Below, one piece after another: positions 10,701-21,867 of a stretch of 64,000 nt of DNA. This DNA comes from Meandrina meandrites. Lineage: Eukaryota; Cnidaria; Anthozoa; Scleractinia; Meandrinidae. The notes under the pieces were generated by a model. The model worked only from the letters and a program-made list of their open reading frames with translations. It was not told the origin of the DNA and searched no databases. Each line of letters starts with the position of its first letter. The stretch's first letter is position 1. A program made the translations under genes and the position numbers. Location of the stretch: assembly GCA_963693305.1 (NCBI GenBank), contig OY855907.1, positions 30,689,801 to 30,753,800 on the forward strand, written 5' to 3'.

Positions 10701-13700
10701 TTTTGTGGTAGTGTTTTTTTCACTTCCCGGTACGTTGGGTGTGAAACGCTTTTCCTTCACGCAGTATACCTCCATCTTATATAATTAAAGAAAATTCTCG
10801 GGTATCAGCAACTTAGTTGCTACCCGCTGTGTGACACCCGCCTTTCAACTTATTTCCCGGTATCATATCTTTTGGTCTTAATCTGTTTGAGGCTTTAGTC
10901 AACAAATCCCCAGACAAAGCATCAATTGTGTAATTAACAGCTTTTCTCGCGATTGGTTTGGCTTTATTGGCTAACTTCTTCTGATACTCTGGTTGTCTCA
11001 GAAACTCGCTTGCAAAGTATCTTCCTTGTTTAACACCCTGTTTGGCTAAATAAGGAACTCCGTACTCAAAGAAAGCTTCAGCTGCTGTATCAAAAACTCC
11101 ACTTCCACTAGGGGTGTGGGGTACCCCCACTACTCCACCTCCGAACATTCTTTTTTCAGCGCGTGCAAGTTCTTCTCTCTTCTTTTTGGGTAAACCACTT
11201 CTGGTCCACTTAAATATTGGATCCAAAATATTACCTCCTTCTTGAGCACTGACAAATCTTGTCTTGGTAATGCCGCAGCTAGCACATTTTACTTTAAGCA
11301 ACCTTTTACCATTTCTTGCGGTTGCAAATGTTTCACTTCCCACCACATTAGGTGTGAAGCGCTTTTCTTTCACACAGTAAACATCCATCTTATATAATTA
11401 ACCAAAAATTCATGGGGTGTGGGGAGCAACTCAGTTGCTGATACCCCACTGTGTAAAATAATCCTTCACCACAGCCTCGTTGGCGTGTGTATTTTCTGAA
11501 AACATGTTCAAAATGTCTTGAAATGTACGCCCGCGGTGCCGTTCATTCAGGAAAAGCAAACAGTAGTAGCTGCAGCGCACACTGGATTCCCACTGAAGCT
11601 GGTTGTCATTCCGGAGAAAGGTCTTTTTACCTTCAAGAATCAACTCAATTTCCCATTCCGCGGGCGGAGGTAAGCCGAAAGAGTCAAAGTATTCCGGTGG
11701 GGTTAACCCCACACCCCCAGGTAGCAACTCAGTTGCTGATCCCCAGCAGCATACCCAATGGGTGCCTGGCCCTCCAAGATCATCCATGTTGATTATACAA
11801 GGGGAGTGGTTTTTACCCATGATTTCAATTTCATCTCTCGCAAATATACCTTTAATGGGGATTTTCAAGTATTGGCACCATCGCTGCAAGTCATAATCAG
11901 TTAAGGGGACATCAACGAAGGTAGGCTTTTTTTTGGTCACCCCAAGAACCAATAAATGGTGGAGGACGCCGGAAATATGGAGGAGGGTTGATGCGCATTC
12001 CCTTTCCTCCTGTTGGGGGTTTTACCCGCATGCCGGCCCCGTGGGGTAAACCCCACACCCCACTTTTGCGCACATGTCTGATTTGTGTCTTGCTCATGTC
12101 TATGTCCACGCCCGTTTTGTTTTTGATAGCGCGCTGTATTTTTTTGATCTGCCTGGCGGTCAAGTGCAAAGTGTCGCTACCTCCGGTTATGGCCTCGTTT
12201 TTAAATCTGAGCGTAACTGCTTCTCCTGGCCCAAAGGCCCGCGCGAGGCTAACCTTCTGCCCGTCTGAAAGTGAAATCTTGTGCGGATAGTAAGTCGTCA
12301 TCTCTTATATTTCATACAAAAATTATTTTAAACCATCACCAGCTCATTACCTACCTGCCTGAGAACAAGTTCGGACTCGTACAAAATTCCTGCATAAATG
12401 GTGTAGTCTTGCGCGTTGGCCGCCTCGTTGAGCCTGTAGTGGAAAACCATCTGCTTCGGGTCGTTGGTCATGTTATCCTTGTTTTCGCGTAAGTCAAAAT
12501 AGACTATTGGGTACAGCGTCTCGAAGTTGTTGGGCTGAAGCTGCACACCGGTGTTGTAGTCGTTTTTGCGGTACCGGTAGTTCATTAAGTCATTAAGAAT
12601 GCGCAGTTTGAAGTTTTCGTCGTAGTCCAGCTCCGGATAGTACTGCGAAGAGCCGTACTGCAGCCGGCAGGTCGCTAGCTTGGCTGAATTGTCTCCGTCA
12701 ATGTCAAAGGTGTCAAAGAAGTAGGGTTTTGAGTCAAGGCGTTCTTCTTCCTTGACTGTTGTATAAAAATGAAAACATGTTTGGCATCTTTTAAACCGGG
12801 ATTTATCTGCCACGAACCGAAAGCGTCACGCCGACTGGGGCTGGGCTGGATCATTTCATTCAGGTACGTCCATTTCTGAGGTTTCAAAAAGTTTTCGTTT
12901 GCGAGCTTCTGTCCTTCGCTGGTGAAACGCAGCATTGGAACCCACAGCTCAAGGTTTCTCACCACTACCCTACGATCTGTGCCATCGTTTTGCCAAATCA
13001 GCTCTGCATCCGGTTGTAGCTCAATTTCGAACTCCAGCTGCATGGGGGGGAGAAGCTTGTCACTCAGCTCCTCGAAGAATGAGTACCTGTTAAGCGGTAT
13101 GAGGGTTTCAACCGTGAGGCCGGCGTGGGCAAGCAAGCCCCTTTGTCTGATTCCTTGGTTGGTGGCAGCGGCGGCCGTTACATTGCTATTCGTTGTGTCC
13201 AAATACCAAAACTGATTTTTTGCCGCGCTCCTCGCAAAGTCATCAGAAAAATCCAACAAGTTTTTGATGAATATTAACTTGTGAATGTTGTCTACGTTGT
13301 AAATGTTTTTGCCCGATGATTTTACCACAAGTTTGTTTATCAGTAAAAATGAGCCGTTAATGGGTGCTGACCGGACGTCCCCTGCAACTGCTGCGCCATC
13401 CGCGGTTGCCTCGAAAGTGAAATCAGCCCGGAAGTAGGCGTTATACCAGTCAAACCAGTTGTCTCGGTCGGTGAGTGTGAATTTATAGTTTGTTTTTACC
13501 TGGTGCTGATTGTTACCCGGGATAGTGATCGGTTTATCTAACCCGATACGAACATACTCTGTTTTTTCCAAATGCCTGTGGCTTCTGAACATCTTGCGTC
13601 CTATATATCTTTTAAAAAAATTATTTTAATTTTCCGCCAAATATTGGTTTACTTTCAACTTTGCAGCCCGACCCGCGTTTAAAATCTGGTTCAACTTTTT

Positions 13701-16700
13701 CCGCGAATCTCCGCTGAGTTTAGTTTTAGGTACTACCCCACTTAGCATCTTCTTCAGTTTTTGCTGCGACTCGGTACTAAGTGATGAGCGGGGTGAACCC
13801 CGCACCCCAGCGGTCTTTTTACTTCCCCGCTTACTCTTGGGGCGTGGATCAGCAACTGAGTTGCTAACCCCACTTCGCAAAACGGCTTGTATCTTGTCAG
13901 CCGCTTTTTCTTCTGCTTTTTCTGCGGCTTTTTTCAGCATTTGCTTCGAGGCTTCATTTACAGCCTTCTTCAACGTCTGACGGGTGACCTTCTTTTTGAA
14001 CCGCTTTCCTATATTCATCAGGGTGTCTCTAACAACCCCCGTACCTTTGTGTTTGTATCTATATGTTCCCTTCGGCGCGTCATAATATCTCGCCCACTCG
14101 CTCGGATGATTCATTTTTATACTTATGTGTAAATTATTTTTCTTTTTCTTCTTCGATGATGATGCTTAAAGCCACGTCTTGGTCATTCAGATCTATAATG
14201 TTGTTGCGCCCGTCCGTGATTTTGATATTTATGCTATTGATTCTGTTTTTGTTCACCGGGTGCCACAGGAGACGGCGAGGCTCTTTTGAAAAGGGGTAGC
14301 TGACGGAGAGTTCAGCGGTTGAAAAAGAGAACATAACGTCGCCCCCGATGTTGTCCACAGCCCTTGTAATGAGGTCACAATGGATGTAGATCCAGTCGAC
14401 GCCTCTTGTTATATTTGGCACGCGGTCGCTCCTGTTGTTCGCTCCGTCTATTGTTTTCTTGTCAAAACCCAGCAACGCGGCGAATTCACCTCCACTTAGG
14501 TCAAGCTCGTAGCCGTTCTCCAACAAAATGACCGTCCGATACGTTGTGGTATGAAAATACAGCTGGAAAATAAACTTGGATTTTTCATCCTTGGGATCCA
14601 CTCTTCCGATTAGTGACTGAATGGTGGTGTTGAGGTCTTTGTAATTATACATTCCGTCCGGAATTGTCACGGTTTTCCAGTTCTCTGTTTTTTTCCGCCA
14701 TTTGAATTCGTTGTTGTTGTATCGTTTTGCGATGTTGTACCATGAATAAGACATGGATACCAGCTCATTTAACGCCGCCCTGTATGTTTTGTAGGGATCT
14801 AAAGCGATTGGCGGGTCAAAGTTAATTGTAAAGTCATGTGACTTGCTGTTGGCGTTGTTTTGTTTGGCCAGCTGCGAGTCGAGCAACAGGTTGAAATGGA
14901 AATGGGTTGACATGTTGCTTATATAATATTACTCAAAATTTTGTGGGCTTCTTTTTGTGTTATTTTCTTTAGCTTTACCAGCAACCCCAAAATCTGCTTG
15001 ACCTGTTTTTTCAGCTTCAGTGAAGTGTTGCCCGCCTGTATAGACGCCAAGCTTAAGTGTAGCCTTTCAACCAAAGCGTTTGGATCAACACTTCCGCTTC
15101 CTTCCATTTCCTTTTCTCTTTCGGGTTCCTGTTCCCAGTCGGGTTCATCCTGGGGTATCAGCAACTGAGTGTGGGGAAACCTTACTGAAGGTTGTTTATT
15201 CCCTTTTCTCCTGTCAAGAATTTCATCTCTTGCCTTTTTTATGTCTGCCAATGTGTAGCCGCGGAATTTTGATTTTGGGCTTTTTACAACATAGTCAGGA
15301 TTGTCTTTATTTTTTGTTAACATGCTGCTCAGTGTCTGCAGGTCAACCGACTCTGATCCCTTGATACCCGGTTCTTGTGGTGGCCCCCATTTACTTGGTT
15401 TTTCCTCTGGGCTTGCCCCACTTTCTTCCGTTAATTCCATTTCTTCCTCTTCAGCCAAAGGTGGTAACGGTGTTGATGTAGGAGATGGTGGTGGTGATGA
15501 TGTTGGTGTTGGTGTTGGTGATGGTGTTGGTGATGGTGTTGGTGTTGGTAGTGGAGTTTCCTCATCCGGGTTAAAATCTCCGTCGAAGGGGTTATTTAAA
15601 TCAAACTCATCCATACCATAATCTGGGATTTCTTCCTCTTCTTTTGGGGCCGTCCCTACTTGGAGTTTGTCAAGCCGTGATGTGATCGGTTTGAACAAAT
15701 CCTCACCTGATAGCTGGCCAAACTCTTTATCTATTTTGTTATTTTTTATTGCCGCGAGAATGCTGTCGTTCTGCTGCTCAACTTGTGCCTTTTCGCTGGC
15801 AAGTTTTCGCCACTTCTTCATGGACATATTTTTGCCGTATATATAACAGAAAAAAAATGAAAATTCCAAATTACGACCCCAGTTTGACTACAAAAAGTAA
15901 TTACAAGCAAGGCCACCCTTGTATGCCTGCAAATACCTTTCGGATGCTTATTTGCGGGCCGAGCAACTCTGGTAAAACAAATATTCTCATGCATATGCTT
16001 TACAGGCTGTTGGTCTACGACAAAATTTACCTTTGCACAAAGAACCTACATCAAGACAAGTACCAATATATGATTGATGATTTCGATAAAAGAGTCAATC
16101 CTGCGGCTGGGTATAATGTTATTGAAGGCGCCAACGATGTTATTCCTCTTGAGATGCTGCCCACTGACAACCAAAAAATTGTAATCTTCGATGATATGGT
16201 TTGTGAAAAAAACCAAAACGACATTATCGATTATTTTATGAACGGACGGCAGCGCAATTGCAGCGTCATTTATCTTTCTCAAAGCTACTTCAAGACCCCC
16301 AAAAACATCCGAGATAATTGCACCCACTTTTGCATTTTCAACTTTCTTCCCAGAGAAAATAACCGTATTGCTGATGAATTGGAAATTGACAGAGAGCTGC
16401 TTGAAAGGGCTACCGATGCTAAATATTCTTTTTTATACTACGACAAACCAAAAAAAACCACACTCAAAAATTTTGATGAAAATATATAGAGATGGGGTAT
16501 CTTAACGGTGCGACGGGTGCGACTCAAACACATGAAGAGTCTACTTCAATCCGAGGGAAAACCGGCCCTGCCGGCCCTGCTGGTCCGACTGGCGCAACTG
16601 GACCCGCTGGCCCTAAAGGTGAAAAAGGTGATAAGGGCAATACTGGCCCGCAAGGACCTAAAGGAGATAAAGGCAATGTTGGGGAAAAAGGATTAAAGGG

Positions 16701-19700
16701 TGAAACGGGCTCACAAGGACCGACCGGACCTGCTGGCCCTGCGGGAGCAACGGGACCTGCGGGGCCTACGGGGGCTCCGGGACCTACGGGGCCTACTGGA
16801 CCTACTGGACCTAAGGGCTCAAAAGGTGATATTGGGGCAAAAGGTGAGAAAGGTGATATTGGGGCTTTTTCAACCGCAAACATTGATGAGGATATTCTCA
16901 TGAATGACTATGCGATCAGACAGCTTGCAAATCCTACGGGTGATCAGGATGCTGTAAATCTTGGTTCAATGAAAAAATATGTGTCCACTACTACAATTAC
17001 AACAGGAATTGCTCATAAGCAAAACTCCTTAGCCTATTTAATCCAAAAGGTAGGTCTTACGCCTGTAAATAATGTTGTTTCTGTTACGTTAGAAGAAGAC
17101 TTTAAATCCAACCTTCACATTTTGAATAAAAAAGCTTATACTTTCAATCTCGTAAGAACTAGTGTCGATTCTTTCAACTCACGTTTGGCGTTGAATAAAA
17201 AACCTCTGTCTGAAGGAGAGCACACTATATGTGTTGAGTTCTTTATCCCAAAAGTCGATACTAATTGGTTTATAAGTGCTTCAACCCCTAACCCAATTGA
17301 TACTCTTACTTACCATACCAAACATTTCAACGGTCACAGCCCGAAATATTCACGCACCATTATTCACACGCACAAATACAAAGACAACGATGACACAATC
17401 TATCTTGATATTTCAAATCCGGGTTATGATGGCTCGTCACCACTTGAAAAGGCTGCTTTGATTATTTATGGGGCAAAGGGTTATCAAACAGATGTTGACG
17501 GAACTATTTATGATGAGGCTTTTGTTGTCGATGACAGTGGCGACTTTACTCTACAGACAAATTTAGATATGAACGGTTTTAAAATAAAAAATTACCTACC
17601 CCAACGCCTGATTGTAATAAATGGAGATTATAAAAAGGATTATGAAAAATTAAGAAAATATGGTATTGTTAAATTCGGTAATTTATTTTATACGATACCG
17701 CCCTTCCCTTGCATTATTAAGCGTGTAACAATTTTTATTGCGACGTTAGGTGGCGAAAATAAATACGAACAAATTGATATTAGGTTACGGTTGGCAAGAA
17801 ATACCTGGATCTTTGAAGGTAATAATATTACCAATAACGACTTTCAATACCAATATATGGAGCCTGTGTTAAATGACGGGGGAAAAATACAAGTACCCTT
17901 CAGCGGTGACCCAACTATTTTTATACAGGTACTTAAGCATAATTCATCACTAAGTGTAAAATATGGTGAAGTACTGGTAAGTTTAATTTTAGAAGTTATA
18001 TAGAACTAATTAAGTTCGCAATTCTGATTTGTGCCTGCACGTGCGCTGTCAATCAATTCTTATTCTGTGGTTTTACCTCCCACGCAAATCTTTTGTTTTT
18101 ACATTCTTCAGTGCTAAAATTCTGTGGTTTAGCCTAAAAAAATTTCAGAGCAATCAAATCTATTGTTCTTTCGCTCCGCTCTGCTTATTTTTAAAAAAAC
18201 AAATTAAGACCTGTCAGTTTTCTATTTAGACGTTAGTAAGATTATGTAAATACGCAAAGTTCAAGAACTTTCTAGAATATAATTAAACGGAAAGACACGC
18301 AAAATGATTTCACTATTTCATGCTCTTATGTATGTTATAAACGAAATTTCTACACCTGTTTGGCAAAACGAGGTCAGACAGATAACACGTCAAGTAGTGG
18401 AGGCTATGAGAGAGGCGGAAAAAAATTAAACAGTCTCGCTTGGTAAGTTAACTTCACTCGATATAAATCTTCTTCTCAGAAATATCACCAACCAACGTCA
18501 AAAGATTTCTTGAAACACTCATCATAATCACCTTCATCAAAAATAGGATAGCCGAGATAGTGTCTGAATCCATTTCTAATACACAGATTACAGTGACCAT
18601 TTCGCGAACATCTGCTTCTGTCACATTTATAACAGAACAACACCCTTACAATTTGTTCATTGTGATCACAAAATGGAGCTTCATTGATTGCAGCATGAAC
18701 TTCGTCCCAGCCAAGAGCTTTTCGCTGTCTGAGCTTCATTTTAATATAGCCTTTGCGGATTTCTTTTCGAACCTCGTCCCAGCCAAGCATTTTACGCTGC
18801 CAGAGTTTTATTTTAATATACTCTGTACAAATTTTTTCTCGAAGTTCTAGTGGAAGTGCTTGTATTAGTTCAAGCGTGTCTGCCATGTTTATACACTTGT
18901 TGGTGTGTTTCTCTAATTGCTTGGTAAAAGAAGATTTATTACATCTTGTGGGCTCATTTTTTTCATTTCTGCGACAATGTGATCTATTGGCATTGGTGGC
19001 CGCTCTTGTTTGGCGAGGGGTGAGTGAAATATTTCAAAATTGGGCCGCCCCTTTTGTTTATTTTTTCTCATGCTTTGATTTGTAACGCCGCTTCTTCCTC
19101 TTCCCATCTCTGTGTTTTATACTGCACGGTGTCAATTCTCTAATTGCTTGTCCCCGCCTGGGTTTCACTCCCTTTTCATTTCCTTTCACTCCCTTTCTTT
19201 TTCCTTAGTAGTATAGCCGGGGTCAAACGAATACTACCTTGGTAAACCTAAATTTTTAACCTCTTTACGGGACTATAGTCAGGGATCAAAGCCGAACCTG
19301 CGAGCAATGCGAGCATGGTTTGGCTTTGGTCCCTGACTACTAGTCTCGTGAAGAGGTGAAAAATTTAGGTGCACCCAAGGTGGTATTCGTTTGACCCCGG
19401 CTATACTACTCCTCGTCTCGTCAAAGTCTTGATAGTCGTAGCTTTGTGAGTAGTCGGCTTGTAGGATGTTACGAAGGTATGCCCCGTTCGTATGTCAAAC
19501 CGCTGAGAACTGTAATAACAGCTACTGATCAAGTGCTTTTCTTTTTCGTACTGTTTAACGACTTTTAAACTAAGAGTCAACAGACACTTGGGAAATGCAC
19601 ATAAGCGAATGGCGCAGCCAAGTTCGTGAAAAAAGACCTCGGCACGCTTTTTGCTAAATAAATTTTACAGCTTATTTGTCTCGGCATTTTTCTAAAGTCT

Positions 19701-21833
19701 TTGCTAAGTGGAATATAAATGGATAAGTCGTAACTTGCATGGATTAACTTATCCGCATGAATGAAATTAAAGTTTGTTAGTTAAAATTCAATTTGTGAAT
19801 TTCTTTTCAACCTTCCAGATACCCTTGAAATTAAGCTGTTACCAGAGTGTGGTGGTAGCATTGAAGCTTCCGTATATTGAGAAGAACTTCGCTTCTGATG
19901 AACTAAAAAATTCATTTGAAAGTAATCACACAAAAGACAACAAGGTATGTATTATATAACTGCACTCGGTCCAGCTTATCAGAAACTTGTCAACCTCAAT
20001 TAACGTCAATTGGGGTATGATACTGAACACCTAATTACCTCTTTGTTACACGTTGGTGGCATATCAGGCGCGTTTGGTCTCGCTATAGGTATTTTGGCTC
20101 CGAACTGCGGTTCGAAAAAACCCGAAACACTCATTTGATTTGCCACTGAGGTGTGTCAAAGGATACCATTTGGTATATCCTGAGGACGTTGTTTTCTGTT
20201 TTACTTTTTTTTTCCACAGGAATTAAGAGCACTTGCCTACGATTCAATCCAAGTTATTAACCAGGCTCTAAACAGAAATCCTTGCTTGTCGATAAATGGG
20301 TCTGATATCAGTCCAGACGATACAGAAGCAATGTTAACTTGTTTGAAAGAGGTAACAAGTTCAGATTACTAGGTTTGATTTGGGCAGTTTGTTGTTAGAG
20401 TGCGCATGTACGAATGACGTCGCGAAAGACTGAAGAATACTGGCGTTCTGCTTCACAAAAAAACTTTGCCAAACCTTTTCCAGCGTCAAAACAGAAACAT
20501 ATTTTACTCAAACTCCCCCCTCCTGCCTCAAGGAAAGATTCCATGGGAAAGTCTCATGTCTTCCTGTTTCATTACAATGGACCCTTTACAGCTAACGGTC
20601 TCGTGGTACAAAATAGCTCCTTAATGGAAGGCAAATTACTCTCTTGGAAATCCAAAGCAAAGAAAGGTCAAGCTTGGCTAGTTGAAGACGCTTTGTGTTG
20701 TATGTCCCAGCACGTTACTTGCCCTCCATCAAGGTGCTATTTTGTGCATGCGATCGTTAGCTGCAAGGGTCCATCAAAATGCATTTGTCTGTATTTTATT
20801 TAACAGGTTAATTTGGATGGTCTGACCGGACCTATCAGCTTCAACGAGTATGGAAAGCGAAAAGGAGTTGATCTGGAAATTTTGAATCTCCGAAACAATT
20901 CATTTACGAAAGTATGTAGCATAGTGCATTAGCGTGTAATACAAAGTGAGTAGGCCACGTAGCACTTCAACATGGTGTATGTGAGAGTGCTAGAAAGCAG
21001 TTCTGCCAATATGAGATTCTCCTGAACTACTTGCCCTAGAAAGATGAAATGCGTCCTTACTTGCCTTGTAATAAAATCGCTGCCAGTAGCTAAGTGTAGA
21101 CCGAAGCAGTAATGAAGGTATAGGATGTTTCTTTATGATATTATATAATCCATCACATATCTACAAAATGCATGTACCACGCTTGCTGACGAGATGGAGA
21201 AACATAACAGCAAGACAAGAGCCTTTAAAATATCCGGCTCAATCGGCCAGGGCTAGAACCCAGACCACTCAATCCGGAGTCCAGCGCGCTAACCATTAGG
21301 CCAGCGCGCCTCCCAACCTCACTTTAATTGAGACACTTGTAAACATATATGTTGGTTTCCAAACTCTATCCTGATAACCGTTGTGCGATGCCTTTAAATT
21401 AAAACAATCAGCTAACATTTCTATCCCAATCAAGAACATTCCAATGAGTATTCCCTTATCCACGGTATAATTCTGCTGTTTTTTTTTTTTTTTTCATATT
21501 TCATTTTAGATAGGTACATGGAATTCCACTAAAGGTGCCGTACTGTTTGGAAGTGTCCAACGTAACATGGATGATCCACTTTCCAAAGGAAGTCTCGAGG
21601 GAAGAAAGTTCAGAGCTGTTGTTATATTGGTAGGAACCAGTGGAAATCTTAATCTTAATGTAACGAATTTTTTAGTTCAATAATATAAAAATTTTATTCT
21701 TCGTAATTTGACTTAAACGACTTTTAGGCCCTAGCCTGCAGAACAGGCGGTTTATTTCTGCAGGCTATTTAGGCCCTAGCCGAACGAGAAGGAAAAGCAG
21801 GGAAAAACCAAACCTAACCCTTCCCCCCCCCCC

Positions 21834-21867
<34 letters not shown>

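Larger units (their letters stand above)
3414..19410. mobile_element. Maverick/Polinton (adintovirus-like) DNA transposon, 15,997 bp
   Basis: The element has 296-bp terminal inverted repeats starting with AGTAGTATAG and ending CTATACTACT, matching the usual Polinton AG...CT termini. It carries the diagnostic gene set: protein-primed DNA polymerase B, retroviral-type integrase, FtsK/HerA-like packaging ATPase, adenain-type protease, and major and minor capsid proteins. Accessory genes are a PLA2-domain protein, core-like basic proteins, a collagen-like fibre protein and small ORFs. It sits in an intron of glutamate receptor gene A and inside an older repeat. The terminal repeats look identical by eye, which suggests recent insertion or conversion, yet POLB and the capsid gene each have one disruption. 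Confidence 0.95.

Noticed and set aside
16524..16901. Proline-rich 125-codon minus ORF
   Set aside because: It is the antisense shadow of the Gly-X-Y coding repeat of the fibre protein.
3414..19410. Prophage or bacterial contamination
   Set aside because: The gene set and AG...CT termini are those of Polintons, and the element is flanked by a target duplication inside a eukaryotic intron.
20414..20803. 129-codon plus-strand ORF
   Set aside because: It lies in a gene A intron and ends just before an acceptor; it has no family-like motif and crosses no splice signal consistent with the gene.
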